From Bacteroides_D sp963546395 (GTDB lineage: Bacteria > Bacteroidota > Bacteroidia > Bacteroidales > CAJPTX01), in the NCBI GenBank assembly GCA_963546395.1, contig CAUUMS010000043.1, positions 1 to 7,483 on the forward strand: a DNA stretch of 7,483 bases, read 5' to 3'. Made by a program: the position numbers and the translations under genes. The notes beneath the pieces were generated by a model. It saw only the letters and a list, made by a program, of their open reading frames with translations. It made no database searches and was not told the origin of the DNA. The number at the start of each line of letters is the position of its first letter. Position 1 is the first letter of the stretch. Shown here in pieces: positions 1 through 6,178 of this stretch.

Positions 1-99
1 CTACATGCGAACTGCAGTGCCCCTCTATTTCTTGCGGCAATAGTAGCAAGAATATCCTAGCCTGGTAGAGTAAATCGAGGCTTTAAGGGCAATTTATAT

Positions 100-155
100 A
101 GATTACAAAGCAATAAAAACGGTAATCTCTTACGAATCAACTGATTACAATAAAA
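100..155. repeat. Short inverted and imperfect direct repeats
   Basis: AGATTAC at 100-106 and GTAATCT at 122-128 form a 7-base inverted repeat with a 15-base spacer. GATTACAA recurs at 101-108 and 143-150, and both copies lead into TAAAA (114-118 and 151-155). The first copy carries five extra bases (AGCAA, 109-113). The region is AT-rich and intergenic, so these could be protein-binding sites, remnants of an old duplication, or chance. No function can be assigned. Confidence 0.4.
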
Positions 156-171
156 GGGGTATCTAAAACTG

Positions 172-186
172 GGGTAAAACATACCC
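172..186 (-). terminator. Weak hairpin, possible suf terminator
   Basis: GGGTA (172-176) and TACCC (182-186) form a 5-bp stem with a 5-base loop, extendable by one G-U pair. Read on the minus strand, it is followed by a moderately T-rich stretch containing TTTT. It lies about 240 bases beyond the sufS stop. The stem is short, so this is only a candidate for where the suf transcript ends. Confidence 0.2.
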
Positions 187-399
187 TTGCAAAACAAAGA
201 AACTCTTCCGCAGACACCCCCACGTATTGCGGGGCATTATCCCGTATATCAGTGATTTGCGTATGATTCCTCACAATTTTGAGCCAGCCAATGCGTGTGC
301 ACTAGCTCTCCTCCCGCTACCACGTGTGATGGCACGGCGCACCGCAGCACGCCCTCTCGTCATCGGAACATCCTGTAGTAATAGCGGCTCCCACCTATA

Positions 400-417
400 A
401 CCTCGGGGAGACGAGGT
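400..417 (-). terminator. Hairpin just after the sufS stop
   Basis: ACCTCG (400-405) and CGAGGT (412-417) form a perfect 6-bp GC-rich stem with a 6-base loop, starting 7 bases past the sufS stop codon on the minus strand. The bases after it on that strand are not a clear T-run, so it is not a textbook intrinsic terminator. It may instead protect the 3' end of the suf transcript. Confidence 0.3.
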
Positions 418-423
418 GCCTGC

Positions 424-1653
424 TTAGCTCAGCATCTGCTGAATGCGTGCCAGGGACTCCACAAAGTGCTGCACTTCAGCCACAGTATTGTACATGGCGA
501 ACGAGGCCCTCAACGTCCCTGACAATCCGAATCGCCTCATCAGTGGCTCTGCGCAGTGAGTACCCGTGCGCACCGCTATCCCCATCTTATCGAGGAGCGT
601 TCCCACGTCATACGGGTGCATCGTGGATGAGTAGAGCGACAGTATCCCGGCATTCGAGGCATCATACCCCAGCACCTGAAATCCCTTTAGCTGCGACACG
701 CCGTCATACGCCAAGCGTAATAGCGCATTCTCATGCGCCACAGCATCGGCTACACCCACAGAGCGGTAAAAGCGTAACGCCTCCCCAAGTGCAATGGCCT
801 CATTGTATGGCGGTGTACCAGCCTCTAAGCGGAACGGTAGCTCAGCGAATGTGGTACCCTCGAAAGACACAGTGCCCACCATGTCACCACCACCCTGCCA
901 TGGGGGTAAATTCTGCATCATTGCGAGCCTCCCCCACAGGATACCCACCCCGGTAGGGCCATAGATCTTATGCGATGAAAAGGCGTAGAAATCGGCCCCT
1001 AACTCCTCCACATCTATCGGGGCCATGTGCTTAACACCCTGGGCACCATCCACAAGCAGGAGAGCCCCCGCAGAATGCGCCATATGGGCAATCTCGCGTA
1101 TCGGGTTAACACGTCCCGTCACATTGCTCACGTGCGCCACGGCCACTAGCCTCACGGGCGATTGGAGCAGCTGGGAAAGAGCCTCCATATCCAACGAGGC
1201 ATCATCACGCACTGGAATCTTTTGCACCGTAAGACCCTTCCGCTGGGCGATGAGCTGCCAGGGCACCAAATTGGAATGGTGCTCCATCTCCGACACCAGT
1301 ATGACATCACCTGGCCTGAAATAGCTCTCACCGAGCGAACTGGCAAGCAGGTTGATACTGGCCGTGGTGCCTGCCGTAAATATCACCGACCGGCGATCGG
1401 GGGCCCCGAGGTACTCAGCCACCGTGGCTCGGGCTGCCTCGTAGGCCTCCGTGCTCTCCTGACTCAGGCTGTGTACCCCGCGGTGGATGTTAGCATTGGT
1501 CTGGAGATACGTACGCTCCAGCGCCTCCATCACGCAGCGCGGCTTCTGCGTCGTCGCACCATTGTCAAAGTATACAAGGGGACATCCCCATACCTCACGG
1601 CTGAGAATAGGGAACTGTTCCCGCAAGACCTCAACTGGAAATATTTCTCCCAT
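424..1653 (-). CDS. sufS: SufS cysteine desulfurase (group II)
   Basis: Pyridoxal-phosphate enzyme that removes sulfur from L-cysteine, giving alanine and an enzyme-bound persulfide that feeds Fe-S cluster assembly; cytosolic. The 409 residues match the usual SufS length (about 405). Visible motifs are the substrate-region NGATTQKP (31-38), the cofactor-stacking His125 in EMEHHSN, Asp202 and Gln205 in VDGAQ, the Schiff-base Lys229 in SSHKIYGPTG, and the catalytic Cys367 in RTGTHCAEPLM. The RTG-x-HCA form of the cysteine loop separates SufS from IscS/NifS. The ATG at 1653 gives the expected N-terminus. The gene is last in the operon, 38 bases after sufD. SufS normally needs a sulfur acceptor, SufE or SufU, and neither is in the window. 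All key residues are intact. Confidence 0.96.
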   Translation of the reverse strand: MGEIFPVEVLREQFPILSREVWGCPLVYFDNGATTQKPRCVMEALERTYLQTNANIHRGVHSLSQESTEAYEAARATVAEYLGAPDRRSVIFTAGTTASINLLASSLGESYFRPGDVILVSEMEHHSNLVPWQLIAQRKGLTVQKIPVRDDASLDMEALSQLLQSPVRLVAVAHVSNVTGRVNPIREIAHMAHSAGALLLVDGAQGVKHMAPIDVEELGADFYAFSSHKIYGPTGVGILWGRLAMMQNLPPWQGGGDMVGTVSFEGTTFAELPFRLEAGTPPYNEAIALGEALRFYRSVGVADAVAHENALLRLAYDGVSQLKGFQVLGYDASNAGILSLYSSTMHPYDVGTLLDKMGIAVRTGTHCAEPLMRRFGLSGTLRASFAMYNTVAEVQHFVESLARIQQMLS

Positions 1654-1691
1654 TTCACCCTTGCGTAGAATTCAGCACACAATAACGGCAG

Positions 1692-3053
1692 CTACACCCT
1701 GTAAGGGCAATTGATGCAGTAGGAGTTCTGCTCACCCTCCAGGCGATTCTCCACCTCCTGCCTTACGTGCTCTCTGAACGGCTCTGGGGCCACCGCATTC
1801 ACCACGTCCGACACAAAGGCCGACATGAGCAGCCGATCGGCTGCACGGGCGGAAATCCCCCGTGAGCGGAGATAGAATCGGGCATCCTCATCGAGCTGCC
1901 CCACCGTGGCCCCGTGGCTACACTTCACATCGTCAGCATGAATCACCAGCTGCGGACGAGTCCGCACCTTCCCACACTCGCTCAGCAGGATGCTAGCCGA
2001 TCGTTGGTAGGCAATCGTCTTCTGCGCCTCCGGCTTGACATCGATGATGCCATAGAAGACACTCTCGGCCGCACCATCCACCAGATTCTTATACAGCTGG
2101 CCGCTGCTACACTCGGGGGCACAGTGCTCCACCAGCGTATGATTATCCACGTACTGCGAGCCGTCTAGCAGCGACAACCCATTCAAATGGCACTCAGCCC
2201 CAGGGGCTAGCAGTGACACGTAGAAATTGTTCCTCAAGAAGCCACCCTGAATGGCCAGATTATTCGTTTGCAACCTAGCCCCACCGAGTGTCTGCCCGAA
2301 CAGATGCAAGACCTGTGCCACCTCGTCATGCACATTTTGCAGCAGCGTGAAGCACAAGTCAGCCTGCTCATCCACTCGGCAGTCCAACCTCATGTTGTCG
2401 AAGTACTTGTGCAAACCGCCAGCCACCGGGCACAGCACCACCTGGGCTTTAGCCCCACGTCCTAGGCTGATCACATTCCGCGAGGCCACTGCCCTGTCGA
2501 CATCGCCGCATAGGAAGTCCACAATCTGAATGGGCTTCTCCAGTTGCACACCATCTGGCACATGGATAAAGAAACCATCCTCAGCCATCAGCGTGGCCAT
2601 AGCAGCGAGCCCATCGGGCATAGCGTCGCACTGTGCCTGCTCCAGCAGCTGCGGATAACGCTCAGCAATCCTACGGATGCTACCGTATAGGAGGCCATTC
2701 TCAAGCTCAAAGCAATCGTCTCCCCCGGCGTGGCAGAACTGGCCATTCACCAGGTACACGGTGTACCCATCGAGCTTTGGCAAGGTGATGTCTTGGAAGA
2801 CGTTCTGCAGCACGCCAGCATCCGCCTGCACTGTATTACCCCCGCTGTACGCACGCCCCAGCACGTCCTCCAAGTTGGCATAGCGATACGCCTCGCCCTT
2901 CCGGTCGGGTAGGCCCACGCGCTCGAGCGCATCGCATGCCTTAGCCTGCAATGACAGCCAAGCATCACGCCCCGCGCCCGATGCATCCATCACCCGCCGC
3001 ATCTGACGCTCTAGGAGCAAGGCCAATTCGGGATGTATATTCAGAATTGCCAT
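1692..3053 (-). CDS. sufD: SufD, Fe-S cluster scaffold subunit
   Basis: Component of the SufBCD complex on which Fe-S clusters are assembled; it pairs with SufB and binds the SufC ATPase. The protein has 453 residues. It has a helical N-terminal part (about 1-90, with the typical KGEAYRYANLEDVL at 52-65), a central beta-helix-like region (about 150-380), and the conserved C-terminal SufB/SufD block with VKCSHGATVGQLDEDARFYLRSRG (376-399; given here as the block name only). Cys378 and His380 match the Cys-x-His pair that in E. coli SufD (Cys358/His360) lies at the SufB-SufD interface. It is assigned to SufD rather than SufB from length, the N-terminal domain and its place between sufC and sufS. 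The last residues, YCINCPYRV, add a CxxC motif right at the C-terminus. It starts 9 bases after the sufC stop, behind a strong ribosome-binding site. Confidence 0.93.
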   Translation of the reverse strand: MAILNIHPELALLLERQMRRVMDASGAGRDAWLSLQAKACDALERVGLPDRKGEAYRYANLEDVLGRAYSGGNTVQADAGVLQNVFQDITLPKLDGYTVYLVNGQFCHAGGDDCFELENGLLYGSIRRIAERYPQLLEQAQCDAMPDGLAAMATLMAEDGFFIHVPDGVQLEKPIQIVDFLCGDVDRAVASRNVISLGRGAKAQVVLCPVAGGLHKYFDNMRLDCRVDEQADLCFTLLQNVHDEVAQVLHLFGQTLGGARLQTNNLAIQGGFLRNNFYVSLLAPGAECHLNGLSLLDGSQYVDNHTLVEHCAPECSSGQLYKNLVDGAAESVFYGIIDVKPEAQKTIAYQRSASILLSECGKVRTRPQLVIHADDVKCSHGATVGQLDEDARFYLRSRGISARAADRLLMSAFVSDVVNAVAPEPFREHVRQEVENRLEGEQNSYCINCPYRV

Positions 3054-3058
3054 TATCG

Positions 3059-3064
3059 CCTCCT
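3059..3064 (-). promoter_or_regulatory. Strong Shine-Dalgarno for sufD
   Basis: On the minus strand AGGAGG lies 5 bases before the sufD ATG and overlaps the sufC TAG stop codon. A full-consensus site is notable because Bacteroidota genes often lack one, and no such site is seen before the other genes here. It fixes the sufD start and suggests ribosomes finishing sufC re-initiate efficiently on sufD, keeping the two subunits in balance. Confidence 0.7.
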
Positions 3065-3809
3065 AGTCCTCTTTGAGCCAATCGTAACCCCTCTCCTCAA
3101 GCTCCAAGGCCAATTCGCGCGTGCCCGACTTCACAATGCGCCCGTGGTAAAGCACGTGCACAAAATCTGGCACAATGTACTCCAGCAACCGCTGGTAGTG
3201 CGTTATCAGTATGACAGAGCGATCGGGGCGGCGCAGCTTGTTCACCCCATTGGCCACGATGCGTAGCGCATCGATATCGAGCCCCGAGTCGGTCTCATCC
3301 AGGATAGCCAGCCGCGGCTCGAGCACTGCCATCTGGAAGATCTCATTCCGCTTCTTCTCACCCCCCGAAAACCCTTCATTCACCGAGCGTCCTGCTAGAT
3401 CCGTGCCCAGCTCCACAAGCTCACGCTTCTCGCGTATCAGCTTCAGGAAGTCGGCCGCAGCCATCGGGGGTTCCCCACGGTACTTACGCTGCGCATTCAC
3501 CGCGGCCTTGAGGAAGTTGACCACCGATACGCCGGGTATCTCCACCGGGTACTGAAATCCCAAGAACAGGCCCTCATTGGCCCGATCCTCAGGGGCTAGT
3601 CCCAGCAACTCCTTGCCATCAAACAGCACTCGTCCGGCCGTTGGCACGTACTGATCTCGCCCTGCCAACACCGATCCGAATGTGCTCTTGCCCGAGCCAT
3701 TGGGCCCCATAATGGCATGCACTTCCCCCTCTCCCACCTCCAGGTTGATACCCCGCAAGATCTCCTTACCATCGATCTCAGCATGGAGATTTTCTACCTT
3801 CAGCATCAT
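3063..3809 (-). CDS. sufC: SufC, Fe-S assembly ABC-type ATPase
   Basis: Soluble ABC-type ATPase of the SufBCD complex; ATP hydrolysis drives the changes that let iron and sulfur enter the scaffold. In numbering from the longest frame (250 residues from the GTG at 3815) it has Walker A GPNGSGKST (37-45), Q-loop Gln88 in LGFQYP, the SufC-type signature FSGGEKKRNEI (149-159), Walker B LAILDETDSGLD (169-180) with Glu174, and the switch His206 in ILITHYQR. The SGGEKKRNEI and DETDSGLD forms are diagnostic of SufC against transporter ATPases. The start is uncertain: the frame opens GTG-ATT-ATG-ATG. I chose the first ATG (3809); the second (3806) would give the MLKVENL start common in the family. No clear Shine-Dalgarno precedes any of them. 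It is the first gene of the suf operon, with no sufB before it. Confidence 0.95.
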   Translation of the reverse strand: MMLKVENLHAEIDGKEILRGINLEVGEGEVHAIMGPNGSGKSTFGSVLAGRDQYVPTAGRVLFDGKELLGLAPEDRANEGLFLGFQYPVEIPGVSVVNFLKAAVNAQRKYRGEPPMAAADFLKLIREKRELVELGTDLAGRSVNEGFSGGEKKRNEIFQMAVLEPRLAILDETDSGLDIDALRIVANGVNKLRRPDRSVILITHYQRLLEYIVPDFVHVLYHGRIVKSGTRELALELEERGYDWLKED

Positions 3810-3830
3810 AATCACACGGCCATGTTACGC

Positions 3831-3844
3831 GCAACAGCTGTTGC
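3831..3844. promoter_or_regulatory. 14-base perfect palindrome before sufC
   Basis: GCAACAGCTGTTGC reads identically on both strands. It lies about 21 bases upstream of the chosen sufC ATG, and two further 6-base palindromes (TTGCAA at 3841-3846, CAATTG at 3844-3849) overlap or adjoin its right edge. The position just inside the expected transcript start suits a dimeric repressor operator. It could instead fold in RNA as a 5-bp stem with a 4-base loop. The regulator is unknown and the site does not match any motif I can name. Confidence 0.4.
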
Positions 3845-3853
3845 AATTGTCCT

Positions 3854-3861
3854 CAAAAATC
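3854..3861 (-). promoter_or_regulatory. Weak -7-like promoter element for sufCDS
   Basis: On the minus strand GATTTTTG matches the Bacteroidota -7 element TAnnTTTG at all but the first base, about 44 bases before the chosen sufC start. I do not see a matching TTTG about 20 bases further upstream, so support is weak. If real, transcription would begin just before the palindrome at 3831-3844. Confidence 0.25.
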
Positions 3862-3941
3862 GTCATCCAGCACATTCTCTACTAGTCGCTCCCGTCATGC
3901 ACCGGTATAACGCATGCTACTATCATTTGTTTACGCCTGTA

Positions 3942-3964
3942 GCAGGGCAATCCGAATGCCTTGC
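3942..3964 (-). terminator. Hairpin downstream of antiporter gene
   Basis: GCAGGGCA (3942-3949) and TGCCTTGC (3957-3964) pair over 8 positions with one mismatch around a 7-base loop. It lies about 30 bases beyond the antiporter stop on the minus strand. No T-run follows, so it is at best an inefficient terminator, and read-through into sufC remains possible. Confidence 0.3.
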
Positions 3965-3994
3965 AGCCTTTACCTCATGCCGCAAAATCAGCAC

Positions 3995-5494
3995 CTACGT
4001 CGTGTCTGGCAATCCAAGGCCCAGCCTGTAATACACACCCTCCAAATCGTTAACCGTACTAGCCATCACCAGGAGCTTATCGTACGCATTCAAAGCGGTA
4101 CTCCCGTTAGGCATAATGAACTGGTCTCCGCGGCTTATCAGCACTATCAACGAATCGGCGGGCAACCTCAGTGCCACCAAGGGCTTACCAAGGGCCGGGC
4201 AATCAGCCGGAAGCTCTATCTCCTGCAACTGGCTCTGAAAATTGTCCCGCTGCTCTATTGCCAACGGATAAAAGACCTTCTCTGGCACGGGGAAGTCAAC
4301 CCCCAGCCACGAGGCCATACGCGTCAGCAAGGTTCCCTGGATGACCACCGACAGTATCACCACAAAGTACACCACGTGCAGTATCACCCGGGCGACCTCT
4401 CCCCCCACCCCATCGCTAATTGCCAGCAGCGGATACAGTGCAAACACCAGGGGAGCAGCCCCCTTGAGGCCAGCCCATGAGATGAAGGCCTTCTCCCGCG
4501 CTGACACCCCACGAAATGGCAGCAGGGCCCCAAAGACTCCTGCACAACGTGCCACGAAGATGATCGCCAATGCCAGCAACACCCCCGGGATAGCCACATG
4601 AAGGATGCCCCGGGGCTCTAGAATCAACCCAAGGGCCACGAAGATGAGGATCTGCATCAGCCATGCAACCCCATCGAAGAACTTCAGCGTGCTCTGCTTA
4701 TGCATGAACGGCCGATTCCCAATCATGATGCCCGCCATGTACGAGGCCATCAGCCCGTTGGACATCGCCAGCTCGCTCACCGCATACGTGAACATCGACA
4801 CAGAGAGGATCAGCACCGAAAAGAGACCCTCATACTGTAGGCTCACTCGGTTGATGAACCGTAGGGTCAGATACCCGATGATCAAGCCGATAGCGGCACC
4901 GGCCCCCAGCTGGTACACCAGCTGCAACGCCAGTTTCCAGACCGGGACACTCCCCCCCGTCACCCATCCGATGGCTGTGACGGTCAGCAGCAGAGCCATC
5001 GGGTCATTGCTCCCCGACTCGAACTCCAGTAAAGGGCGCAGCCGATGCTTCAGCCCGATGCTCTTGGAACGTAGCACCGAGAAGATGGCGGCCGCATCCG
5101 TGGACGATACAATAGCTCCCAGCAGAAACGCCTCTGCAAATGTGAAGTCGAAGATAATCCATGCCGACACCGCCGTCACAAGGGCCGTGATCAGCACGCC
5201 CACCGTGGCCAGCGAAATGCTACGCCCCAGCACAGGACGCACGCTCTCGAGCCTGGTGTCTAGTCCCCCGGAGAACAGGATTATAGACAGTGCCATAATC
5301 CCGATCTTTCGCACCCACTCGTAATCGCTCACCCGAATCAAGTCGAGTGCCGATGGGCCAAACGCCCACCCCAGTGCCAAGAACAGCACGAGGGATGGCA
5401 CCCCGATCCGACCACTCGTCTTGCTCGCTAGAATGGCGAGGAAGAGAACCGCCGAGAGGATGAGCAGCCCGTAGGTGGGAGAGGTAAAATCCAT
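3995..5494 (-). CDS. Potassium/proton antiporter, CPA1 NhaP2/CvrA type
   Basis: Inner-membrane cation/proton antiporter, most likely exporting K+ (possibly Na+) in exchange for H+. The protein has 499 residues. Residues 1 to about 395 are a string of hydrophobic helices typical of the Na+/H+ exchanger fold. Motifs include LFSGGLDT (73-80), SSTDAAA (130-136), the probable ion-binding Asn163-Asp164 in FESGSNDPMALLL, and SWAGLKGAAPLV (339-350). Residues about 420-490 form a soluble domain resembling TrkA-C/RCK_C (for example LPADSLIVLISRGDQFIMP), which in related proteins binds a regulatory ligand. It is shorter than the roughly 577-residue E. coli CvrA (NhaP2), which appears to carry an additional C-terminal domain. 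It begins 6 bases after the thioesterase stop with no strong ribosome-binding site, implying translational coupling. The exact cation cannot be decided from sequence. Confidence 0.88.
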   Translation of the reverse strand: MDFTSPTYGLLILSAVLFLAILASKTSGRIGVPSLVLFLALGWAFGPSALDLIRVSDYEWVRKIGIMALSIILFSGGLDTRLESVRPVLGRSISLATVGVLITALVTAVSAWIIFDFTFAEAFLLGAIVSSTDAAAIFSVLRSKSIGLKHRLRPLLEFESGSNDPMALLLTVTAIGWVTGGSVPVWKLALQLVYQLGAGAAIGLIIGYLTLRFINRVSLQYEGLFSVLILSVSMFTYAVSELAMSNGLMASYMAGIMIGNRPFMHKQSTLKFFDGVAWLMQILIFVALGLILEPRGILHVAIPGVLLALAIIFVARCAGVFGALLPFRGVSAREKAFISWAGLKGAAPLVFALYPLLAISDGVGGEVARVILHVVYFVVILSVVIQGTLLTRMASWLGVDFPVPEKVFYPLAIEQRDNFQSQLQEIELPADCPALGKPLVALRLPADSLIVLISRGDQFIMPNGSTALNAYDKLLVMASTVNDLEGVYYRLGLGLPDTT

Positions 5495-5500
5495 GCGCTG

Positions 5501-5908
5501 CTACTTGGCCTCGGAGCCTTGCACCTTCGCCATGAAACGCTCCCCGTGCACCACAAACCGAGTGTGTTCCCCGCGCGCTAACACTCGCTCACCATCCGTC
5601 GCCTCCACTCTGAACTCGATGCGCCGACCATCAGTGCTCAGCACTTCTGCCCGTACATGGGCCATGCTATCCACCGCCGAGGCCTGGAGATGCTCAAGCT
5701 CAATGCGCACCCCCACCGTCGTATACCCCTCGGGCAAGCACGGTTGCACCGCCCGCAGGGCTGCCTGCTCCACCAGTCCCACCACGCGCGGCGTGGCCAG
5801 CACGGGAAGACTCCCCGATCCGTACACCGATGCCGTATCATCGGGCGTTACCTTGTAGTCGAATTCGCACAAGGTGCCCACCGGGATAGTAATCTGTAGC
5901 TCGCCCAT
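5501..5908 (-). CDS. FlK-family hot-dog thioesterase
   Basis: Small single-domain hot-dog-fold protein, 135 residues, likely hydrolysing a short acyl-CoA. It resembles fluoroacetyl-CoA thioesterase FlK over its whole length. The catalytic triad is recognisable: Thr39 in LATPR, Glu47 in GLVEQAAL and His73 in ELEHLQAS, with the same spacing (8 and 26 residues) as Thr42, Glu50 and His76 of FlK. The GSGSLPVLATP segment (30-40) is the form seen in the many ordinary bacterial relatives. The Phe-rich lid that gives FlK its fluoroacetate selectivity is not present, so fluoroacetate detoxification is unlikely. The C-terminus (HTRFVVHGERFMAKVQ) also fits the family. The ATG at 5908 sits about 31 bases from a good -7 promoter element. 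It is the first gene of a two-gene unit with the antiporter. The true substrate is unknown. Confidence 0.85.
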   Translation of the reverse strand: MGELQITIPVGTLCEFDYKVTPDDTASVYGSGSLPVLATPRVVGLVEQAALRAVQPCLPEGYTTVGVRIELEHLQASAVDSMAHVRAEVLSTDGRRIEFRVEATDGERVLARGEHTRFVVHGERFMAKVQGSEAK

Positions 5909-5939
5909 AGTGTTTAGTCCCCTTTACCATTATTGCTCG

Positions 5940-5947
5940 CAAAATTA
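5940..5947 (-). promoter_or_regulatory. Bacteroidota -7 promoter element, thioesterase operon
   Basis: On the minus strand TAATTTTG is a full match to the TAnnTTTG -7 element used by the Bacteroidota primary sigma factor. It lies 31 bases before the thioesterase ATG, which would leave a leader of about 25 bases. The -33 element is poor: only a TTAC/CCTG-like stretch is found about 20-27 bases upstream instead of TTTG. Confidence 0.5.
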
Positions 5948-6018
5948 CGACTTTTTACCCTCGCATTCAGGTAACCGACCAGGCCACATCACCACGCATG
6001 CGTACCCCGTTTGAGGAG

Positions 6019-6054
6019 GCTCAGCCCTAAACCCCATCCGTCGGAAGGCTGAGC
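6019..6054. other. Inverted repeat in divergent intergenic region
   Basis: GCTCAGCC (6019-6026) and GGCTGAGC (6047-6054) form a perfect 8-bp GC-rich stem with a 20-base loop. It lies midway in the 270-base gap between the divergent thioesterase and metG genes, upstream of both likely promoters. No T-run follows on either strand, so it does not look like an intrinsic terminator. A binding site or structured leader is possible. Nothing else in this gap is gene-like. Confidence 0.4.
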
Positions 6055-6125
6055 AATGCCCCTCGGGCCAATTCTCCATCCCAAGCCGTCCTCCCACAAA
6101 CAGGGCGATATCACGGGTTTATGCC

Positions 6126-6133
6126 TACCTTTA
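6126..6133 (+). promoter_or_regulatory. Possible -7 element for metG
   Basis: TACCTTTA matches the Bacteroidota TAnnTTTG -7 element except for the last base and lies 45 bases before the metG ATG. I find no TTTG at the usual distance upstream, so this is a weak candidate. Confidence 0.25.
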
Positions 6134-6178
6134 CGGTTGCGAATTAGGCTTGCTACAACAGATTCTGCAACGGTTACC

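Larger units (their letters stand above)
1..423. other. Non-coding region downstream of sufS
   Basis: No convincing gene lies here. Bases 1 to about 290 are clearly more AT-rich than the rest of the window, and 290-423 return to high GC. All three plus-strand frames entering from the left edge meet a stop early (at 41-43, 58-60 and 66-68), so at most a short C-terminal tail of a rightward gene could be present. The frame stopping at 41 has two TAG codons in tandem, but nothing in these short tails is recognisable. The minus-strand frame ending at 1-3 is only about 26 codons long. I see no tRNA or rRNA. The small repeats and hairpins in it are listed separately. Confidence 0.7.

Noticed and set aside
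424..434. TTAGCTCAGC resembles a tRNA D-arm
   Set aside because: It is part of the sufS C-terminal codons, and no acceptor, anticodon or T arms can be folded around it.
3813..3815. GTG as the sufC start codon
   Set aside because: Two ATG codons follow within 9 bases, and the family N-terminus (MLKVENL-like) begins at the second; the extra residues have no support.
4605..5324. Plus-strand open frame of 239 codons
   Set aside because: It lies wholly inside the antiporter gene on the opposite strand, has no recognisable domain, and is explained by GC-biased third positions.
5475..5858. Plus-strand open frame of 127 codons
   Set aside because: It is antisense to the thioesterase gene, rich in Ser, Thr and Arg as expected for a shadow frame, and has no motif.
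5501..5908. Fluoroacetate resistance by a true FlK enzyme
   Set aside because: The triad is conserved, but the Phe-containing lid that gives FlK its selectivity is replaced by the GSGSLPVLATP form of generic relatives.
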